Shown: piece after piece, positions 4,746 to 5,388 of the stretch
How the letters are laid out: each line of letters starts with the position of its first letter
Position numbering within the stretch: the stretch's first letter is position 1
NCBI GenBank assembly: GCA_030837445.1
Contig: JAUPKM010000051.1
Span: 1-5,388, forward strand
Direction: 5' to 3'
Source of the DNA: Actinomycetota bacterium
Lineage (GTDB): Bacteria; Actinomycetota; Actinomycetes; S36-B12; UBA10799
Length of the DNA: 5,388 bases
Notes under the pieces: model-generated
Seen by the model: only the letters and a program-made list of their open reading frames with translations
What the model was told of the DNA's origin: nothing
The model's database searches: none
Translations under genes and position numbers: made by a program

Positions 4746-5388
4746 CATCTGAAAACGTCGATCCCCGACTCGCCCAACTGAAGCGGGCCATGTCCCGGCG
4801 CGGATTCCTGGCTGCGGCAGGTGCAACCGGCGCGGCGGCAGCCCTGGCAGCCTGCGGCACTGGTGGCAGCAAGTCCAGCAGCAGCAGCAGTGCGCCAGCG
4901 ACGGCGGCGCCGGTCGCCACACCGGTCGACAAGTCCGATTCGGAGAAGAAGCTGGTCTGGGCCAACTGGACGCTGTACCTCGACTATGACAAGGAGAAGA
5001 AGGTCTACCCTTCGCTGGTCGAATTCGAGAAGCAGACGGGTATCCAGGTCGAGTACAAGGAAGACATCGAGGACAACAACACTTTCAACGGCAAGGTCTC
5101 CGGCCAACTCAGTAATGGTCAAGACATCGGCTACGACTTGGTGACACCCACGGACTGGCTGGTCGCCCAGTGGATCAGGCAAGGTTTCGCGGCGAAGATC
5201 GACGCCGCAAATGTCCCCAACAAGAAGAACATCCTGCCGAAGCTCAGCAACATCGAGTACGACCCGGGCCGGGAGTATTCGCTGACCTGGCAGTCCGGTT
5301 TCGCTGGCCTGGCCTGGAACAAGGAGAAGGTTCCGAACGGGCTGAAGACCATGTATGACCTGTGGGACCCTGCGCTCAAGGGCAAGGT
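4742..5388 (+). CDS. PotD-type polyamine ABC-transporter substrate-binding lipoprotein (C-terminus cut by window edge)
   Basis: The frame is open from the ATG at 4742 to the right edge, giving the first 215 residues. Mature PotD-like proteins run to about 350-400, so nearly half is missing. Residues 1-17 are a long n-region. A twin-arginine motif SRRGFLA starts at 18, followed by an Ala/Gly-rich hydrophobic stretch. The lipobox LAAC ends at C38, so export by Tat and lipid anchoring outside the membrane are predicted. A Ser/Ala/Pro/Thr linker spans about 43-62. The binding domain opens with LVWANWTLYLDYD (71-83), matching the NWTEY pocket segment of E. coli PotD. YDLVTPTDWLVAQW then matches PotD's YDLVVPSTYYV, and LTWQSGFAGLAWN is typical of actinobacterial relatives. 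Pocket positions differ (T137-D138-W139 where PotD has Ser-Thr-Tyr), so putrescine versus spermidine cannot be decided. It probably heads the transporter genes and supplies substrate to the aminotransferase and dehydrogenases. Confidence 0.93.
   Translation, partial: MTSENVDPRLAQLKRAMSRRGFLAAAGATGAAAALAACGTGGSKSSSSSSAPATAAPVATPVDKSDSEKKLVWANWTLYLDYDKEKKVYPSLVEFEKQTGIQVEYKEDIEDNNTFNGKVSGQLSNGQDIGYDLVTPTDWLVAQWIRQGFAAKIDAANVPNKKNILPKLSNIEYDPGREYSLTWQSGFAGLAWNKEKVPNGLKTMYDLWDPALKGK

Noticed and set aside
4661..5182. Minus-strand frame of 173 codons opposite the binding-protein gene
   Set aside because: The plus strand has a Shine-Dalgarno site, Tat signal, lipobox and PotD-like domain. The opposite frame has none.

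Overview
The window looks like chromosomal DNA of a high-GC actinomycete (Actinomycetota). Coding regions are strongly GC-biased at third codon positions, GTG is used as a start, two of the predicted promoters would give leaderless mRNAs, and the solute-binding protein carries a Tat signal with a lipobox. The genus cannot be fixed from the sequence alone.

Layout. Two transcription units diverge from a short control region at about 1552-1685. Leftward (minus strand) lie an Lrp/AsnC-family regulator (1081-1551, possibly from 1611) and a class III PLP-dependent aminotransferase that runs off the left edge (1-1004). A strong GC-rich hairpin sits between these two genes. Rightward (plus strand) lie two different aldehyde dehydrogenases of the aminoaldehyde (4-aminobutyraldehyde) type, at 1686-3128 and 3125-4627, joined by a four-base GTGA stop/start overlap. 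A 114-bp gap follows. Then comes a PotD-type polyamine ABC-transporter binding lipoprotein that runs off the right edge (4742-5388).

How the genes fit together (inference from families plus context). The binding protein would capture a polyamine such as putrescine or spermidine outside the membrane. The rest of its transporter is expected just beyond the right edge. The aminotransferase would remove a terminal amino group to give an aminoaldehyde. One or both dehydrogenases would oxidise that to the amino acid, for example 4-aminobutanal to GABA. The Lrp/AsnC protein is the likely local regulator, with a small amine or amino acid as effector. This is a recognisable polyamine/diamine catabolic locus rather than a wholly new system. 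The less ordinary points are the coupled pair of non-identical dehydrogenases, the predicted leaderless divergent promoters, the hairpin after the regulator, and a 20-codon upstream ORF whose stop overlaps the binding-protein start.

No RNA genes, mobile elements, CRISPR arrays or long repeats were seen. No gene-free stretch exceeds 300 bases.
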